Shown here: piece by piece, positions 1 to 9,205 of the stretch
Numbering within the stretch: position 1 is the stretch's first letter
Layout of the letters: every line of letters begins with the position of its first letter
DNA from: Paludibaculum fermentans_A
GTDB taxonomy: Bacteria > Acidobacteriota > Terriglobia > Bryobacterales > Bryobacteraceae
Assembly (NCBI RefSeq): GCF_051172195.1
Contig: NZ_JBPJAQ010000003.1
Coordinates: 558,001-622,000, forward strand
DNA length: 64,000 bases
Direction: 5' to 3'
The notes under the pieces: generated by a model
Database searches by the model: none
Told to the model about the DNA's origin: nothing
The model's input: only the letters and a program-made list of their open reading frames with translations
Made by a program: the position numbers and the translations under genes

Positions 1-810
1 GATCGCCGGGGCAAACAAATCCCATGCCGGCAGCGGTCCGCCGCTCAAGAGGTACAAGGGAAAATTGAAGATGTTGATCAGGTTGCCGATCGCGATGCCC
101 AACGCAGTGCCCATCAGCTCAAAGACATGGCGGGCCTTCTTCGCGTCCTCGCCCTCGCCCATCGCGATCTCATAGATGTCCTTCGAGGTCGGGTTATTGC
201 CCAGGTGCAGCAGCCGCCCCATGGACGCCACCGCCGTCGCCGACGCATGCTTCTCCAGGCAGCCCTCGTTGCCGCAGCCGCACGGGTTCCCGCCGGGTAT
301 CACCGTCATGTGGCCCAGTTCCGCCGCCATGCCCACGAAGCCGTGCAGGATTCGCCCATCGGAGATGATGCCGCCGCCAATCCCGGTGCCCAGGGTCAGC
401 AGCACCAGGTCGTCGACGTCCTGCCCCGCGCCCAGCCACTTCTCGCCCAGCGCGGCCGCATTCGCGTCGTTCTCCAGAATCACGGGCTTGCCCAGTTTTT
501 CGCCCAGGTCGTCCCGCAAGGGGAAGCCGTCGAACGCAGGCAGGTTGTTCGAACCGACGATGAGCCCTTTTTTTAGTTCGATGAAGCCTGGGACGGCTAC
601 GCCGATGCCCGACAGTTTGTCCTGGCCGAACTCGTCCCGCAAGGCCCTGATGGCTGTGACGATGTCTTCGATCACCGCCTCGCGGCCTTCGCGCAAGTTG
701 GTCTTTCCGGAGCTCTTACCTAGTTGTTGCCCGTTGGAATCGATAGCCGCGGCCCGCAGGTTTGTACCCCCCAGGTCGACTCCAATCGAGTAGCGGTTCG
801 TCGTCACCAT
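1..810 (-). CDS. ROK family sugar kinase (glucokinase-like), C-terminus beyond window
   Basis: The reading frame is open from an ATG at 810 down to base 1, so the C-terminal end lies outside the window. The N-terminus carries the ROK phosphate-binding motif DLGGTN (about residues 12-17). Further on are ENDANAAALGE, LTLGTGIGGG, and the zinc/ROK signature CGCGNEGCLE. There is no N-terminal helix-turn-helix, so this is the kinase branch of ROK, not a repressor. The expected reaction is ATP-dependent phosphorylation of glucose or a related hexose in the cytoplasm; the exact sugar cannot be read from sequence. The gene lies 56 bp downstream of the prolyl oligopeptidase gene on the same strand, with an inverted repeat between them. 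Confidence 0.88.
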   Translation of the reverse strand, partial: MVTTNRYSIGVDLGGTNLRAAAIDSNGQQLGKSSGKTNLREGREAVIEDIVTAIRALRDEFGQDKLSGIGVAVPGFIELKKGLIVGSNNLPAFDGFPLRDDLGEKLGKPVILENDANAAALGEKWLGAGQDVDDLVLLTLGTGIGGGIISDGRILHGFVGMAAELGHMTVIPGGNPCGCGNEGCLEKHASATAVASMGRLLHLGNNPTSKDIYEIAMGEGEDAKKARHVFELMGTALGIAIGNLINIFNFPLYLLSGGPLPAWDLFAPAI

Positions 811-835
811 GAAGCCGCATGATAACAAACTCGAT

Positions 836-855
836 GGTCCGAATTTAATCGGACC
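836..855. promoter_or_regulatory. Inverted repeat upstream of ROK kinase
   Basis: GGTCCGA and TCGGACC arms of 7 bp surround an AT-only 6-base centre. It lies 26 bases upstream of the ROK kinase ATG and just after the prolyl oligopeptidase stop. It could be an operator for the kinase or a weak terminator; no T-run follows on the minus strand. Confidence 0.35.
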
Positions 856-866
856 CGTGAATCCCG

Positions 867-2993
867 CTATTTCGCGGCGGTTTGGCCGCTCACTTCCAGC
901 GCCTTCAGCAGGAAGGCATAGTCGAACGCTGTGTCCTTGAAGCGCTCATACCGGCCCGATGCCCCGAAGTGCCCGGCACCCATGTTCGTCTTCAGCAGAA
1001 GGAGATTGTTGCCCTTCTTCATCGTCCTGAGCTTCGCCACCCACTTGGCGGGCTCCCAGTAGCTGACGCGCGGATCGTTCAATCCGGCCGTCACCAGCAT
1101 GTTCGGGTAAGTCTGGCGTTCGACGTTGTCATAGGGAGAGTAGGTCCGCATGTAGGAGTAGTACTTCGGATCGTCGGGATTGCCCCATTCCTCATACTCG
1201 CCCACGGTCAGGGGCAGGGAAGCGTCCATCATCGTGCTGAGCATGTCGACGAAGGGCACCTTGGCCACGACCGCTCCGAAGAGGTCAGGCCGCAGATTCA
1301 CTACCGCGCCCATCAGCAACCCGCCGGCGCTGCCGCCCAGGATGCCCAGCTTCTTCGGCTGTGTATAGCGCCTGGCAATCAGCATCTGCGCCGCCGCTAT
1401 AAAGTCTGAGAAGGTGTGCTGCTTGTTCAGCATCCGCCCGGCCTCGTGCCACGGCTTGCCCAGATCGCCGCCACCGCGGATGTGGGCGATCGCGTAGACA
1501 AACCCGCGATCCAGCAGCGAGATCCGTTCCACGCTGAAGGTGGGATCCGATGAGATGCCATAGGCGCCATAGCCATACAGCAGGCATGGATTGGACCCGT
1601 CCTTCACCAGGCCCTTCCGTGAAACCACGGAAATGGGGATGAGCGTGCCGTCATTGGCCTTGCCCATGATGCGCTCACTGACGTAGTTCTCCGGCTTGAA
1701 TCCGCCCAGCACGGCCTGCTGCTTGACGAGGGTCCGCTGCCGCAGGTTCATGTCGTAGTCGAACACCGAGGGCGGAGTCACCAGGCTCGTATAGTTGAAC
1801 CGCAGCACCGGCGTGTCGTACTCCACTCCGCCGCCGCCTTTGAGCGTATAGTCCGGCTCGGGCATCGAAACCAGATGCTCCTGCGCGTCGGAAAACCGCC
1901 GCACCAGCAGCCGCAGCAGCCCCTGTGCCCGCTCTGTCACCACCAGATGGTCGGCGTAGGTGTCGACATCCTCCAGCGTGACGTCTTTCCGGGCGGGGAT
2001 GAGCTCCTTGCGCGCCTCAGGATGCGCGATGGGCGCCTCCATCAAGCGGAATGTCTTGGCGCCCTCGCTGGTCCGCACATACCAGTTGCTGCCGTGGTCC
2101 GTTACCTGATACTCGACATCCTGGATTCGTGGGTAAAGCCGGGTGAACTTGCCTTCGGGCTGGCCCGTGCCCAGGTACCAGACTTCGGAAGTCGTCTGGC
2201 TGTCGCAGTCGATCAACAGGTACGCCTGGCTTCTGGTCTTGCTGATTGCGACTTCAAACCGCTCGTCCGCTTCATGGAAGACCTCGACGTCAGCCGCCGT
2301 CGAGCCCAAAGTGTGCCGGAACACCTTAAACGGCCGTTTCGACTCGTTCAATACGTTATAAAAAAGGGTCTTGTTGTCGGCGGCCCACTCCACGCTGTAG
2401 TAGGAGTTTTTGATCTGGTCCGGGAGCAGTTGCCCGGTTGCCAGGTCCTTCACGTGCACGGTGAACGTCTCATCCCCGGAGGTGTCGGTCGCATAGGCGA
2501 GCAGTTTCTGGTTCGGGCTGATGGAGAATGCGCCCACCTGGAAGTACTTCGCGCCCGCCGCCAGGACATTGCCGTCCAGCAGGACCTCTTCCGGACCGCC
2601 GGCGCCCTTCCGGCGCAGATATACCGGATATTGCTTGCCCTTCATGGTGCGCGTGAAATAGAAATACTCTCCGCGCTTCACCGGAGCGGAGGTGTCATCC
2701 TCCTGAATCCGGCCCACAATCTCCTGATAGATCTGCTCCTGCAGCGCCTTGGTGTCCCCCATCTGCGCCTCGGTGTACTTGTTCTCGGCTTCCAGATAAG
2801 AGACGACTTCCGGATTCGACCGGTCGCGCAACCAGAAGTAATTGTCTGTGCGCCGGTCACCATGCTTCTCCAGTTCCTTGGGAACCGTCTTGAGGGCGGG
2901 CGGCTTGACGTCAGCCGTTTGGGCGGGAGTTGACATAGATAAAGAAAGGCTCATCCAGAGCGCGGCTGCGCCGCAACGGGACAGGGATGCCAT
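867..2993 (-). CDS. Exported prolyl oligopeptidase family serine peptidase (S9, oligopeptidase B-like)
   Basis: A protein of about 708 residues with an N-terminal signal peptide (hydrophobic stretch ending STPAQTA). A beta-propeller S9_N domain follows, with an early NYFWLRDRSNPEV motif, and then the alpha/beta hydrolase catalytic domain. The nucleophile Ser is in GGSAGG. The acid is probably the Asp of GLNDPRV and the His that of GAGHFGASGRY, giving a complete triad. It should cleave short peptides after basic or prolyl residues in the periplasm. The frame is open to a GTG at 3143, but that extension is unlike the family. ATG 2993 (or 3002) starts cleanly with the signal peptide and gives the normal family length of about 700. 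Confidence 0.88.
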   Translation of the reverse strand: MASLSRCGAAALWMSLSLSMSTPAQTADVKPPALKTVPKELEKHGDRRTDNYFWLRDRSNPEVVSYLEAENKYTEAQMGDTKALQEQIYQEIVGRIQEDDTSAPVKRGEYFYFTRTMKGKQYPVYLRRKGAGGPEEVLLDGNVLAAGAKYFQVGAFSISPNQKLLAYATDTSGDETFTVHVKDLATGQLLPDQIKNSYYSVEWAADNKTLFYNVLNESKRPFKVFRHTLGSTAADVEVFHEADERFEVAISKTRSQAYLLIDCDSQTTSEVWYLGTGQPEGKFTRLYPRIQDVEYQVTDHGSNWYVRTSEGAKTFRLMEAPIAHPEARKELIPARKDVTLEDVDTYADHLVVTERAQGLLRLLVRRFSDAQEHLVSMPEPDYTLKGGGGVEYDTPVLRFNYTSLVTPPSVFDYDMNLRQRTLVKQQAVLGGFKPENYVSERIMGKANDGTLIPISVVSRKGLVKDGSNPCLLYGYGAYGISSDPTFSVERISLLDRGFVYAIAHIRGGGDLGKPWHEAGRMLNKQHTFSDFIAAAQMLIARRYTQPKKLGILGGSAGGLLMGAVVNLRPDLFGAVVAKVPFVDMLSTMMDASLPLTVGEYEEWGNPDDPKYYSYMRTYSPYDNVERQTYPNMLVTAGLNDPRVSYWEPAKWVAKLRTMKKGNNLLLLKTNMGAGHFGASGRYERFKDTAFDYAFLLKALEVSGQTAAK

Positions 2994-3239
2994 AACCACC
3001 ATGATCGCACCATGCCCGCACCATGACCGCCGGGCGCCGTAACGAGTCGACCTCACTGACGGTAAACTCCGTCGAGATCCGGCAGATTGAGAGAAACAGC
3101 CCCAAATCGCGCATCCGACGGCATTCCTCCGCGATTTTTCCACTGTTCAGTTAAATTTCTCTCAGATTGAGCGCTGCCTCTTGCGCCCCGACGTTTTTTG
3201 GTATTGAATACAAGCAGGTCCTAATTACTGCATTGAGAC

Positions 3240-3380
3240 GAGTACGAGCGGCAAGGACAGCTCCCAGGCTGTCAATGCTCGCTTCGAGGACGAAGGCGGC
3301 ATACACCCCTCCGAATGCCGCCTTCCTTAAAATAAGCGGCCCGGCGAACCTCCTCCTCTGCCGGGCCGCTTCTCCTTTTT
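3240..3380 (+). ncRNA. Candidate small RNA with three hairpins and C-rich loops
   Basis: Three tandem hairpins fill this stretch. The first is GACAGC/GCTGTC (3256-3273, loop TCCCAG), nested inside CGAGC/GCTCG arms. The second is a perfect 10-bp stem (3293-3302 with 3315-3324) whose 12-base loop carries CCCCTCC. The third is a perfect 12-bp stem (3334-3345 with 3360-3371) with CCTCCTCC in the loop, followed by CTCCTTTTT as an intrinsic terminator. No convincing ORF fits. Read on the plus strand, each loop exposes pyrimidine/CCUCC motifs able to pair with Shine-Dalgarno sequences, as in anti-SD sRNAs of other bacteria. No clear promoter was found, although the stretch around 3194-3228 is AT-rich. 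The alternative is a pair of terminators for the minus-strand gene ending at 3409. Confidence 0.45.
3334..3380 (+). terminator. Strong intrinsic terminator, possibly bidirectional
   Basis: A perfect 12-bp GC-rich stem (AAGCGGCCCGGC with its complement) is followed on the plus strand by CTCCTTTTT. Read on the minus strand it is followed by ATTTTAA, so it can also end transcription of the TolB/TPR gene that stops at 3409. Confidence 0.7.
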
Positions 3381-3408
3381 AGGGGGCGACGTCGGGCGAC
3401 GTCCAGGG

Positions 3409-5322
3409 TTAGGGGGCAGCGTCCAGGCCCACCTGCCGCAGCAGTTCCTTGAAACGCGCTTCCTCATGCAAGGGCCGGAAACGTGGATCCACTTTGATCC
3501 AGATCACCTGGCTCTCGCGGGCCTGGATCGCCTCGGCCAGCATGGCCAGTGCCTTCTGCTTCTCACCCAGCATGGAATACGTGCGCGCCAGGTCCATCCG
3601 GTCTTCCTGGCCCGCCCGAACCTCAGCCTCGATGGCCGGCAAGCTGCGCCGCGCCGCTTCGATATCCCCCGCGAAATAGGCGGGCAGCCCGGTGAGGGGA
3701 CGATTCGGATTGAGTCCCTGCAACTCGAGGGACTTCCGCATCGCTTCCTCTGCTTCCTTGCGGCGCCCCGCGAAACCCAAGGCCATGCCGAGGTCCCAGT
3801 ACATGTCCGGGTGGATGTTCTTCAATTCGAGCGTACGCTTGTACTGCGCAGCCGCATCGTCGTACCGGCCCTCCACAAGCAAGGCGTAGCCATACGAGAA
3901 GTTAATGAACGAGGCCAGCGGATCCAACTCCAGGGCGCGGCGGTACTCGACGCGGCACTCCTTCATGCGCCCTTCCGGCAGCAGAACCGCCGCCGCGTAC
4001 ATGCCGTGCGCCACGGCCGAATTATCATCGATCGCCAGGGCGCGCCGTGCTTCTTCCTCGGCTTCGCGCCATTTCCACTCATGGAAGGCCAGTGTCAGGC
4101 CCAGGGCCGAATGCGCGTCAGCGAGTGTCGGATCCAGCGCAATGGCCCGCTCCGCCGTCCGCCTCGCGTTCGGCCACGCTACATCGGCCGGCAGTGAGTT
4201 GTAATACCCCAGCAGGGAGTAGGTGGACGACAATCCCGCCAGCGCGGGCGCATAGTCCGGGTCGAGCCTGAGGCATTCTTCAAAATACTCGATGCTCTTC
4301 TGCAAACCCTGCCGCGAATACAGGTTCGCCTGATACTTGCCCTTCAGGTAGGCGTTGTACGCCTCAATGCTCGAAGTCGTGCGCTTGCTTGCGCTTGCAG
4401 GGGCTGGACCGACCTGCACCCGCAACGCATTGGCAATCGACTGCGCGATTTCGTCCTGCACGGCGAAGACGTCCTTCATCGGCCGGTCGTACGTCTGCGA
4501 CCAGACCGACGAACCGTCCTTGGGATTGGCCAGCCGTGCCGACACTCTCAGCCGCTCACCCTGCCGCCGGACACTGCCTTCCAGGACCATAGAAGCGTTG
4601 ACGCGCATGGCCACCTCATCCAGACCCGCTTCGCGGCCCTTGAACTGCGCCATCACCGTGCGCGAGATCACCTTCAATCCCTTGACCCGCGCCAGCCGGT
4701 CCATGATCTCCTCAGTCAGGCCCTGGCTGAAGTACTCGTTCTCCGCCTCACCGCCCACATTCGCGAAGGGTAGGACGGCCACCGTCGCCAGCGGAGCCTG
4801 CCGCACGCGCCTCATGTACGACGTCTGCCAGTACCCCAGGGAGATGCCCACTACGGCCAGGCCCGCTATGATCCCCACCAGTTTCCAGCCGCGCGGCATG
4901 GGGGCCGACTCCACCTCCACCGTGGGCGGTTTCGGTGCTGCGATTGGGGCCACGGGGGCAGCGATTGCCGGTGAAACCTCGGCCAGCTTGCTGAAGGCAG
5001 GAACATACCCGCCCTTCGGCAACTCGATGCGTACCGACTCGGGCTTGCCTGCGCCGGCGTAATACTCCTCCAGCCGGCTGCGCAGCCGCCTCGCCTCCAC
5101 CCGCACAATCGGGTCGGTCCGCGGGTCATACTCGGTGCTCCGCTGGAAGACTTCCACCCCCAGTACGGACTCCTTCAAGCGGTCGGTTTCGCCGCTGAGG
5201 GTCCGCTCCACCAGATAGGTGAGGAAAGAGGACAACCGCCCCGCGCCAGTAAATCCCGCGCTTTCCACAATCCGCCCCAATGCATCGCGGACTTCCTGCT
5301 GTGTCGGCCGTTGTTCAGTCAT
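3409..5322 (-). CDS. CadC-like membrane regulator: winged-helix-like N-terminus, TM, TolB-like and TPR domains
   Basis: 637 residues. Residues 1-110 form a compact domain ending RIELPKGGYVPAF, which resembles the wing of OmpR/CadC-type DNA-binding domains. A Pro/Ala-rich linker and one membrane helix (about 146-165) follow. Then comes a TolB/adenylate-cyclase-associated domain (VAVLPFANVG at 181-190, followed by FSQGLTEEI and VLEGSVRR motifs) and about six TPR repeats to the C-terminus. This layout suggests a one-component regulator whose cytoplasmic DNA-binding part is coupled to a periplasmic sensor. The ligand is unknown. It is divergent from the acyltransferase gene at 5407, so the 84-bp gap should hold both promoters; TATACT at 5347-5342 on the minus strand is a possible -10. 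The DNA-binding assignment is inference. Confidence 0.75.
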   Translation of the reverse strand: MTEQRPTQQEVRDALGRIVESAGFTGAGRLSSFLTYLVERTLSGETDRLKESVLGVEVFQRSTEYDPRTDPIVRVEARRLRSRLEEYYAGAGKPESVRIELPKGGYVPAFSKLAEVSPAIAAPVAPIAAPKPPTVEVESAPMPRGWKLVGIIAGLAVVGISLGYWQTSYMRRVRQAPLATVAVLPFANVGGEAENEYFSQGLTEEIMDRLARVKGLKVISRTVMAQFKGREAGLDEVAMRVNASMVLEGSVRRQGERLRVSARLANPKDGSSVWSQTYDRPMKDVFAVQDEIAQSIANALRVQVGPAPASASKRTTSSIEAYNAYLKGKYQANLYSRQGLQKSIEYFEECLRLDPDYAPALAGLSSTYSLLGYYNSLPADVAWPNARRTAERAIALDPTLADAHSALGLTLAFHEWKWREAEEEARRALAIDDNSAVAHGMYAAAVLLPEGRMKECRVEYRRALELDPLASFINFSYGYALLVEGRYDDAAAQYKRTLELKNIHPDMYWDLGMALGFAGRRKEAEEAMRKSLELQGLNPNRPLTGLPAYFAGDIEAARRSLPAIEAEVRAGQEDRMDLARTYSMLGEKQKALAMLAEAIQARESQVIWIKVDPRFRPLHEEARFKELLRQVGLDAAP

Positions 5323-5406
5323 TTCAGTAGGTTACAGCTTGAGTATACCGTTAATCCTACCCCTCGCTACTCACGTTGACGGCGCTCGGCACGCCACCAT
5401 GGCTGC

Positions 5407-6600
5407 ATGAAACACGCCTCCGAACGCTTTCACGCCTTCGACGCCCTCCGCGCCGCCATGATGCTGCTCGGGGTCGCGCTGCACAGCTCCACCGCCTACT
5501 CCACGTTCCCCGATGTCTGGTGGCTGAAGGACCCGGTTACCAGCCGCTGGCTCGACGCCTTCCTTCTTTTTATCCACAGTTTCCGCCTGCCCGCGTTCTT
5601 CGTCATGAGTGGCTTCTTCGCCGCCCTGCTGATCACCCGCCGCGGGTGGCAGGGTTTCCTGGAGAATCGCGTTGCCCGCCTGGGCCTCCCCTTCCTCCTC
5701 GGGATGCTGGTCATGTACCCCTTCCTGAAGATCTGCAGTGTCTTTGCCTACTTTCTCGTCCGGGAGCCCGACGCCTGGAACAGGACCCTCGGCTGGCTGC
5801 GGGAGGGCCGGTTGGAACGCGCCATTGAACCCATGCACCTCTGGTTCCTCGAAATCCTGATGTGGCTCTGCCTCGCCGCCGCTCCGCTTGCCCCGCGCCT
5901 GAGCCGCTGGCTGAGCCGGCCCTGGTTTCGCTCGCTCCTCGCCAGCCGCCTGGCGCCCCTTTTCTGGGGCCTGCTGACCTTCGGCACGCTCCTCACCATG
6001 GAGTTCGGTATCCTCGACACCCCCCACAGCTTTGCCCCCCACTTCCGCATCCTGGGCGCTTATGCTGTTTTCTTCGCCTTCGGCTGGGGGCTCTATTGCC
6101 ACCGCGACTCGCTTCCACTGCTCCGCGCCGCCGGCTGGCCCCACCTGGCGCTCGCTGTGCTGTTTACTTTCATCACGATCGGCGCCATCGACCGTCAGAT
6201 GGCCAATCGCGCCGTCCGGGACTGGCCGGCCTTTCTCGCCACCTGCGCCGGCACCGCGCTTTCCGCCTGGTGCATGATCTTCGGCCTCATCGGGCTGTTC
6301 CTGCGGTACTTCTCCGCGGCTTCTTCCCGCCAGCGCTACCTCTCCGACTCCGCCTATTGGCTGTACCTGGTCCACCCGCCGGTGCTGGTCATCCTGCAAC
6401 TCCCCCTGATGTTTCTGCCCTGGCCGGCCGAACTCAAAGCAATCATAGGCCTGTCGCTGGCCATCCCGATCCTGCTCGCCAGCTATCACTATTTCGTTCG
6501 AGCCACCTGGCTGGGTGTCATCCTGAATGGACGCAAATTCCCGGTGCAGCCCCAAACCACTGCAAATGAAACTTGTTTGGAGGCCCAAGCATCCGTATAA
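5407..6600 (+). CDS. Membrane acyltransferase, acyltransferase_3 family (OpgC-like)
   Basis: 397 residues with about ten hydrophobic helices spread along the length. It opens with FHAFDALRAAMMLLGVALHSS, whose His is the conserved catalytic residue of this family. The motif PAFFVMSGFFAALL follows, and YWLYLVHPPVLV sits near the C-terminus, both typical of acyltransferase_3/OpgC proteins. Such enzymes move acyl groups (acetyl or succinyl) across the inner membrane onto sugars of glycans or polysaccharides. The acceptor cannot be deduced, and no polysaccharide genes adjoin. It starts 84 bp from the divergent TolB/TPR gene, and its 3' end is immediately followed by a small unknown gene on the same strand. 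Confidence 0.8.
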   Translation: MKHASERFHAFDALRAAMMLLGVALHSSTAYSTFPDVWWLKDPVTSRWLDAFLLFIHSFRLPAFFVMSGFFAALLITRRGWQGFLENRVARLGLPFLLGMLVMYPFLKICSVFAYFLVREPDAWNRTLGWLREGRLERAIEPMHLWFLEILMWLCLAAAPLAPRLSRWLSRPWFRSLLASRLAPLFWGLLTFGTLLTMEFGILDTPHSFAPHFRILGAYAVFFAFGWGLYCHRDSLPLLRAAGWPHLALAVLFTFITIGAIDRQMANRAVRDWPAFLATCAGTALSAWCMIFGLIGLFLRYFSAASSRQRYLSDSAYWLYLVHPPVLVILQLPLMFLPWPAELKAIIGLSLAIPILLASYHYFVRATWLGVILNGRKFPVQPQTTANETCLEAQASV

Positions 6601-6656
6601 TCGACAGAACCATCAGGAAAGCGGCCAGGTCTGCCGATCGCATTACAGAGGTCTTT

Positions 6657-7262
6657 ATGGAGATCCTTGGTGACAGACACTTCGTCGAGATTCCGGGCGA
6701 CAAACTCCACCAGTTGCCGCCTCTCCTCATCCGCGTGGGCGCCGAAGCCGCGCGAATGAGCCGGACCATCGAGATGGCCAGCACGCTCATCGAATCCGAG
6801 GACATGCTGCCGGCGCTTCCGATGGAGCCTATCGACCAGGAACGCCGCAGGATGGACCTCGCCATCCAACTCGTTGAGCAATACCTTGGCCTCATCGAGC
6901 ACTGGCGATTGGGCGATGCGATTCTGGACTGGATTCGCCAGTGCGAAATGACTTTTGAGATGCGGCAGGACCTGCGTCCCCTGCTGCGCCCCGACGTGTG
7001 GCCGCACGCCGGCCGCTCGAGCTTTGTGATGTTGCTGCGCGACAAGGCCGTCGACACCAAGGGCATCGCTCCGGAAAGCGCTGTGGGCACGCGCCTGTCG
7101 TTCCGCCAGCCGCCGCCTTTGAACTGTTTCTCCGACCAGTTCCTGTTCTATTTGAAGGCGACCCTGGCCTCTACGGCCTACCAGACGTGGTCGAACCTCT
7201 CACCGGACCCGATCTCGGCCTTCCCGCCGGAGCGCTTCTCGTTTGAGGTGCACGCGATCTAG
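6657..7262 (+). CDS. Uncharacterised protein
   Basis: 201 residues from ATG 6657, which has AGAGG about 6 bases upstream. The frame also extends to a TTG at 6573 that would overlap the acyltransferase gene by 28 bases. The first 120 residues are rich in charged amphipathic helices, including PPLLIRVGAEAARM and DLAIQLVEQYLGLIEHWR. The C-terminal third is richer in aromatic residues and Pro (FRQPPPLNCF, FPPERFSF). I see no signal peptide, membrane helix or recognisable motif. Close spacing after the acyltransferase suggests co-transcription. It converges on the propeller gene ending at 7288. I do not recognise it. Confidence 0.6.
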   Translation: MEILGDRHFVEIPGDKLHQLPPLLIRVGAEAARMSRTIEMASTLIESEDMLPALPMEPIDQERRRMDLAIQLVEQYLGLIEHWRLGDAILDWIRQCEMTFEMRQDLRPLLRPDVWPHAGRSSFVMLLRDKAVDTKGIAPESAVGTRLSFRQPPPLNCFSDQFLFYLKATLASTAYQTWSNLSPDPISAFPPERFSFEVHAI

Positions 7263-7287
7263 GCCGGGAACAGGCTCGGCTGGCGAT

Positions 7288-8961
7288 TCAGTTCGCTCCG
7301 CCGGTTGGCGCGGGGGCAACGTAGACCTGAATATTGCGCAATGAGTCGATATTGTCGGCCCCGGCGACATGCAGGTAGAAGCGGTCGGTGCCCGCGAGCG
7401 CGGGCGCGCGCATTCGAACCCTTTGCCAGCCGGGCCACTCCATTACCCGGTCAATCACCAACGGCTGGACAGGTTCATACGGCCCCTGGAAGCCTGTGGC
7501 CATCTGAATCTGAACCTCATCCGGCGCCGAGATGCCTCGCATCCAGATCCACAGCTCTTCTCCCGCGAAGGCTGGATTCCCCTCAGCCACGAGCCCGCCG
7601 CGGGTTCCATTCTCCACGAACGGTTTGAGGGCTTGATACCACAGGGTGAACCCCAGGTTGCGCAGCACGATGAACGTCGGGTCATTCCTCTTCACCTCCA
7701 TCCGGAACGTCACAGCTGCGAACGGCGATTCCGGTTGGTCTGCTACCAATTCCCCGGGCCCTTCGGGTGCATCCTCTGGAACGACGAATTCCACCCGCTT
7801 GTTCTCGTTGACGAGAGGAGCGACGGGCCGCCCCGAAACGGTCAGCGCGGCGTCCTTCAGGCCGTAGCCTGTAATGGTGACCTTCGAGCCAGGCACCAGG
7901 GATCCGTCCACACCCTGCATGAACGGCGTGTCCGGCACCAGTTCGATGGAGTCTTGCGTCGAAAGATCGATGCTGAGAATGCGGGCGCGGTCGGATGCCA
8001 AAACTGCCTTCGAGCCGTCAGCGGAGAGTGCGGCGGCGAGAACCTCCTCTTCGGGGTCTGATATGCGCCTCCAGGTGGCGGTCTCGATATCGTAGATCCA
8101 CGCGCCGACCCGTCCACCCGGGTTTTCGATACCGTTGATCGACTTGGCGGTGATCAGGACTCTCGTTCCTTCTCCGCTGATGGATGGCTCTCCACAGGTA
8201 TCACAGGACTCCGCGAGCACCTGCCGGGTTTTCGTTGCCACGTCCAACAGTGTGAGGACCGGCAGTTTGTGAGTCAAATCAGTGCTGAAACTGGTCGCGA
8301 GCCGGGCGTAGCGGTCCATCGAGATCTGGTTTGAATAGGCAATTGAAAGTGGCAGATATTCGGGAGACCCGCCGGGCTTCAGCAACGCGATGGAGCCAGA
8401 CCCTGTAGTGACAATCGCCGTACCATCGTCGGCCACGCTGAAAGGCAGGATGCCCGAAGCGGGGAACTCCTGGCCAGTCCACAAGTCGACCGCCGCCGCC
8501 GGTACGAGGCCCTCCGCGGCTCCGGGGATGTTCTTCGCTTCCGCTGCAAACCACGCCCAACGCCCATTTCGGCTCAATTCCACCTTGCCGGCTCGTCCCC
8601 ACCGTTGCCCATTCCTGTTCTCCACCATCCCGTAATAGTGGGCGGTCCAGGCATAGCCGGGACCGCCGATCGGGTTGCTAAGCCACCAGTTCGGATTCTC
8701 CAGGGTCCAGGCCATTACCTCGCCACCGTCGCTCAGCGCTGGTCTGAGAAAGCCGCCATAGCCCGCCGGCCCAGTGGCTGCCGGCACGAGTCCCGCGACG
8801 CCCGCGCTCCATTCGTACAGGCCCGCCTGCGGCCCTGAAGGATCGTTGCGCAACGTCCCGCCGGTAAATCGAACGTGGCTCGCACTCGCATCCGTGGCCA
8901 GGATGGAGAACTGGGCCTCGGCAACGGAGGCCGCCGCGATGAGAAGGAGGACGAACCTCAT
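7288..8961 (-). CDS. Secreted beta-propeller protein with TIGR03437-like C-terminal region
   Basis: About 557 residues. ATG 8961 gives a typical signal peptide (MRFVLLLIAAASVAEAQ). The frame reaches a GTG at 9039, but that extension lacks such features. The middle contains TolB/WD-like blades (SADGSKAVLAS, ISGEGTRVLI). It is followed by an IPT-like segment (GSKVTITGYGLKDAALTVSG), with a spacing and motif set common to many secreted Solibacter proteins of the TIGR03437 type. A C-terminal beta-rich stretch follows. No catalytic residues are evident. It probably acts outside the cytoplasm as a binding or adhesion scaffold. It is divergent from the Gfo/Idh gene at 9206. Confidence 0.65.
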   Translation of the reverse strand: MRFVLLLIAAASVAEAQFSILATDASASHVRFTGGTLRNDPSGPQAGLYEWSAGVAGLVPAATGPAGYGGFLRPALSDGGEVMAWTLENPNWWLSNPIGGPGYAWTAHYYGMVENRNGQRWGRAGKVELSRNGRWAWFAAEAKNIPGAAEGLVPAAAVDLWTGQEFPASGILPFSVADDGTAIVTTGSGSIALLKPGGSPEYLPLSIAYSNQISMDRYARLATSFSTDLTHKLPVLTLLDVATKTRQVLAESCDTCGEPSISGEGTRVLITAKSINGIENPGGRVGAWIYDIETATWRRISDPEEEVLAAALSADGSKAVLASDRARILSIDLSTQDSIELVPDTPFMQGVDGSLVPGSKVTITGYGLKDAALTVSGRPVAPLVNENKRVEFVVPEDAPEGPGELVADQPESPFAAVTFRMEVKRNDPTFIVLRNLGFTLWYQALKPFVENGTRGGLVAEGNPAFAGEELWIWMRGISAPDEVQIQMATGFQGPYEPVQPLVIDRVMEWPGWQRVRMRAPALAGTDRFYLHVAGADNIDSLRNIQVYVAPAPTGGAN

Positions 8962-9205
8962 ACGAGTCAGCACTGATTTCAATTTCCTTATTCTTGGACC
9001 GTTGCTGTGCCGAAGATTCCGGGGCAACGCCCTTGTCACTCCAAAGACTCGCAGGAGCGACGAATCCGGGTGCGCTTAACATTAAGATTTCAGCATCTTG
9101 AGGGCGAGGCCTGATAACTCCGGCCAGGGCCCGCCGGTACTCTCCAACGAATACGGAATCTTCTCGTTGGCCGGTCAGACACGCCAACTCGATCACCTTG
9201 CTACG

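Noticed and set aside
3167..3382. 71-residue plus-strand ORF over the candidate sRNA
   Set aside because: Its frame runs through the terminator stems, and the composition is unlike a protein.
5371..6588. 405-residue minus-strand ORF opposite the acyltransferase
   Set aside because: Low-complexity Glu/Gly/Ala shadow of the strongly supported membrane protein on the plus strand.
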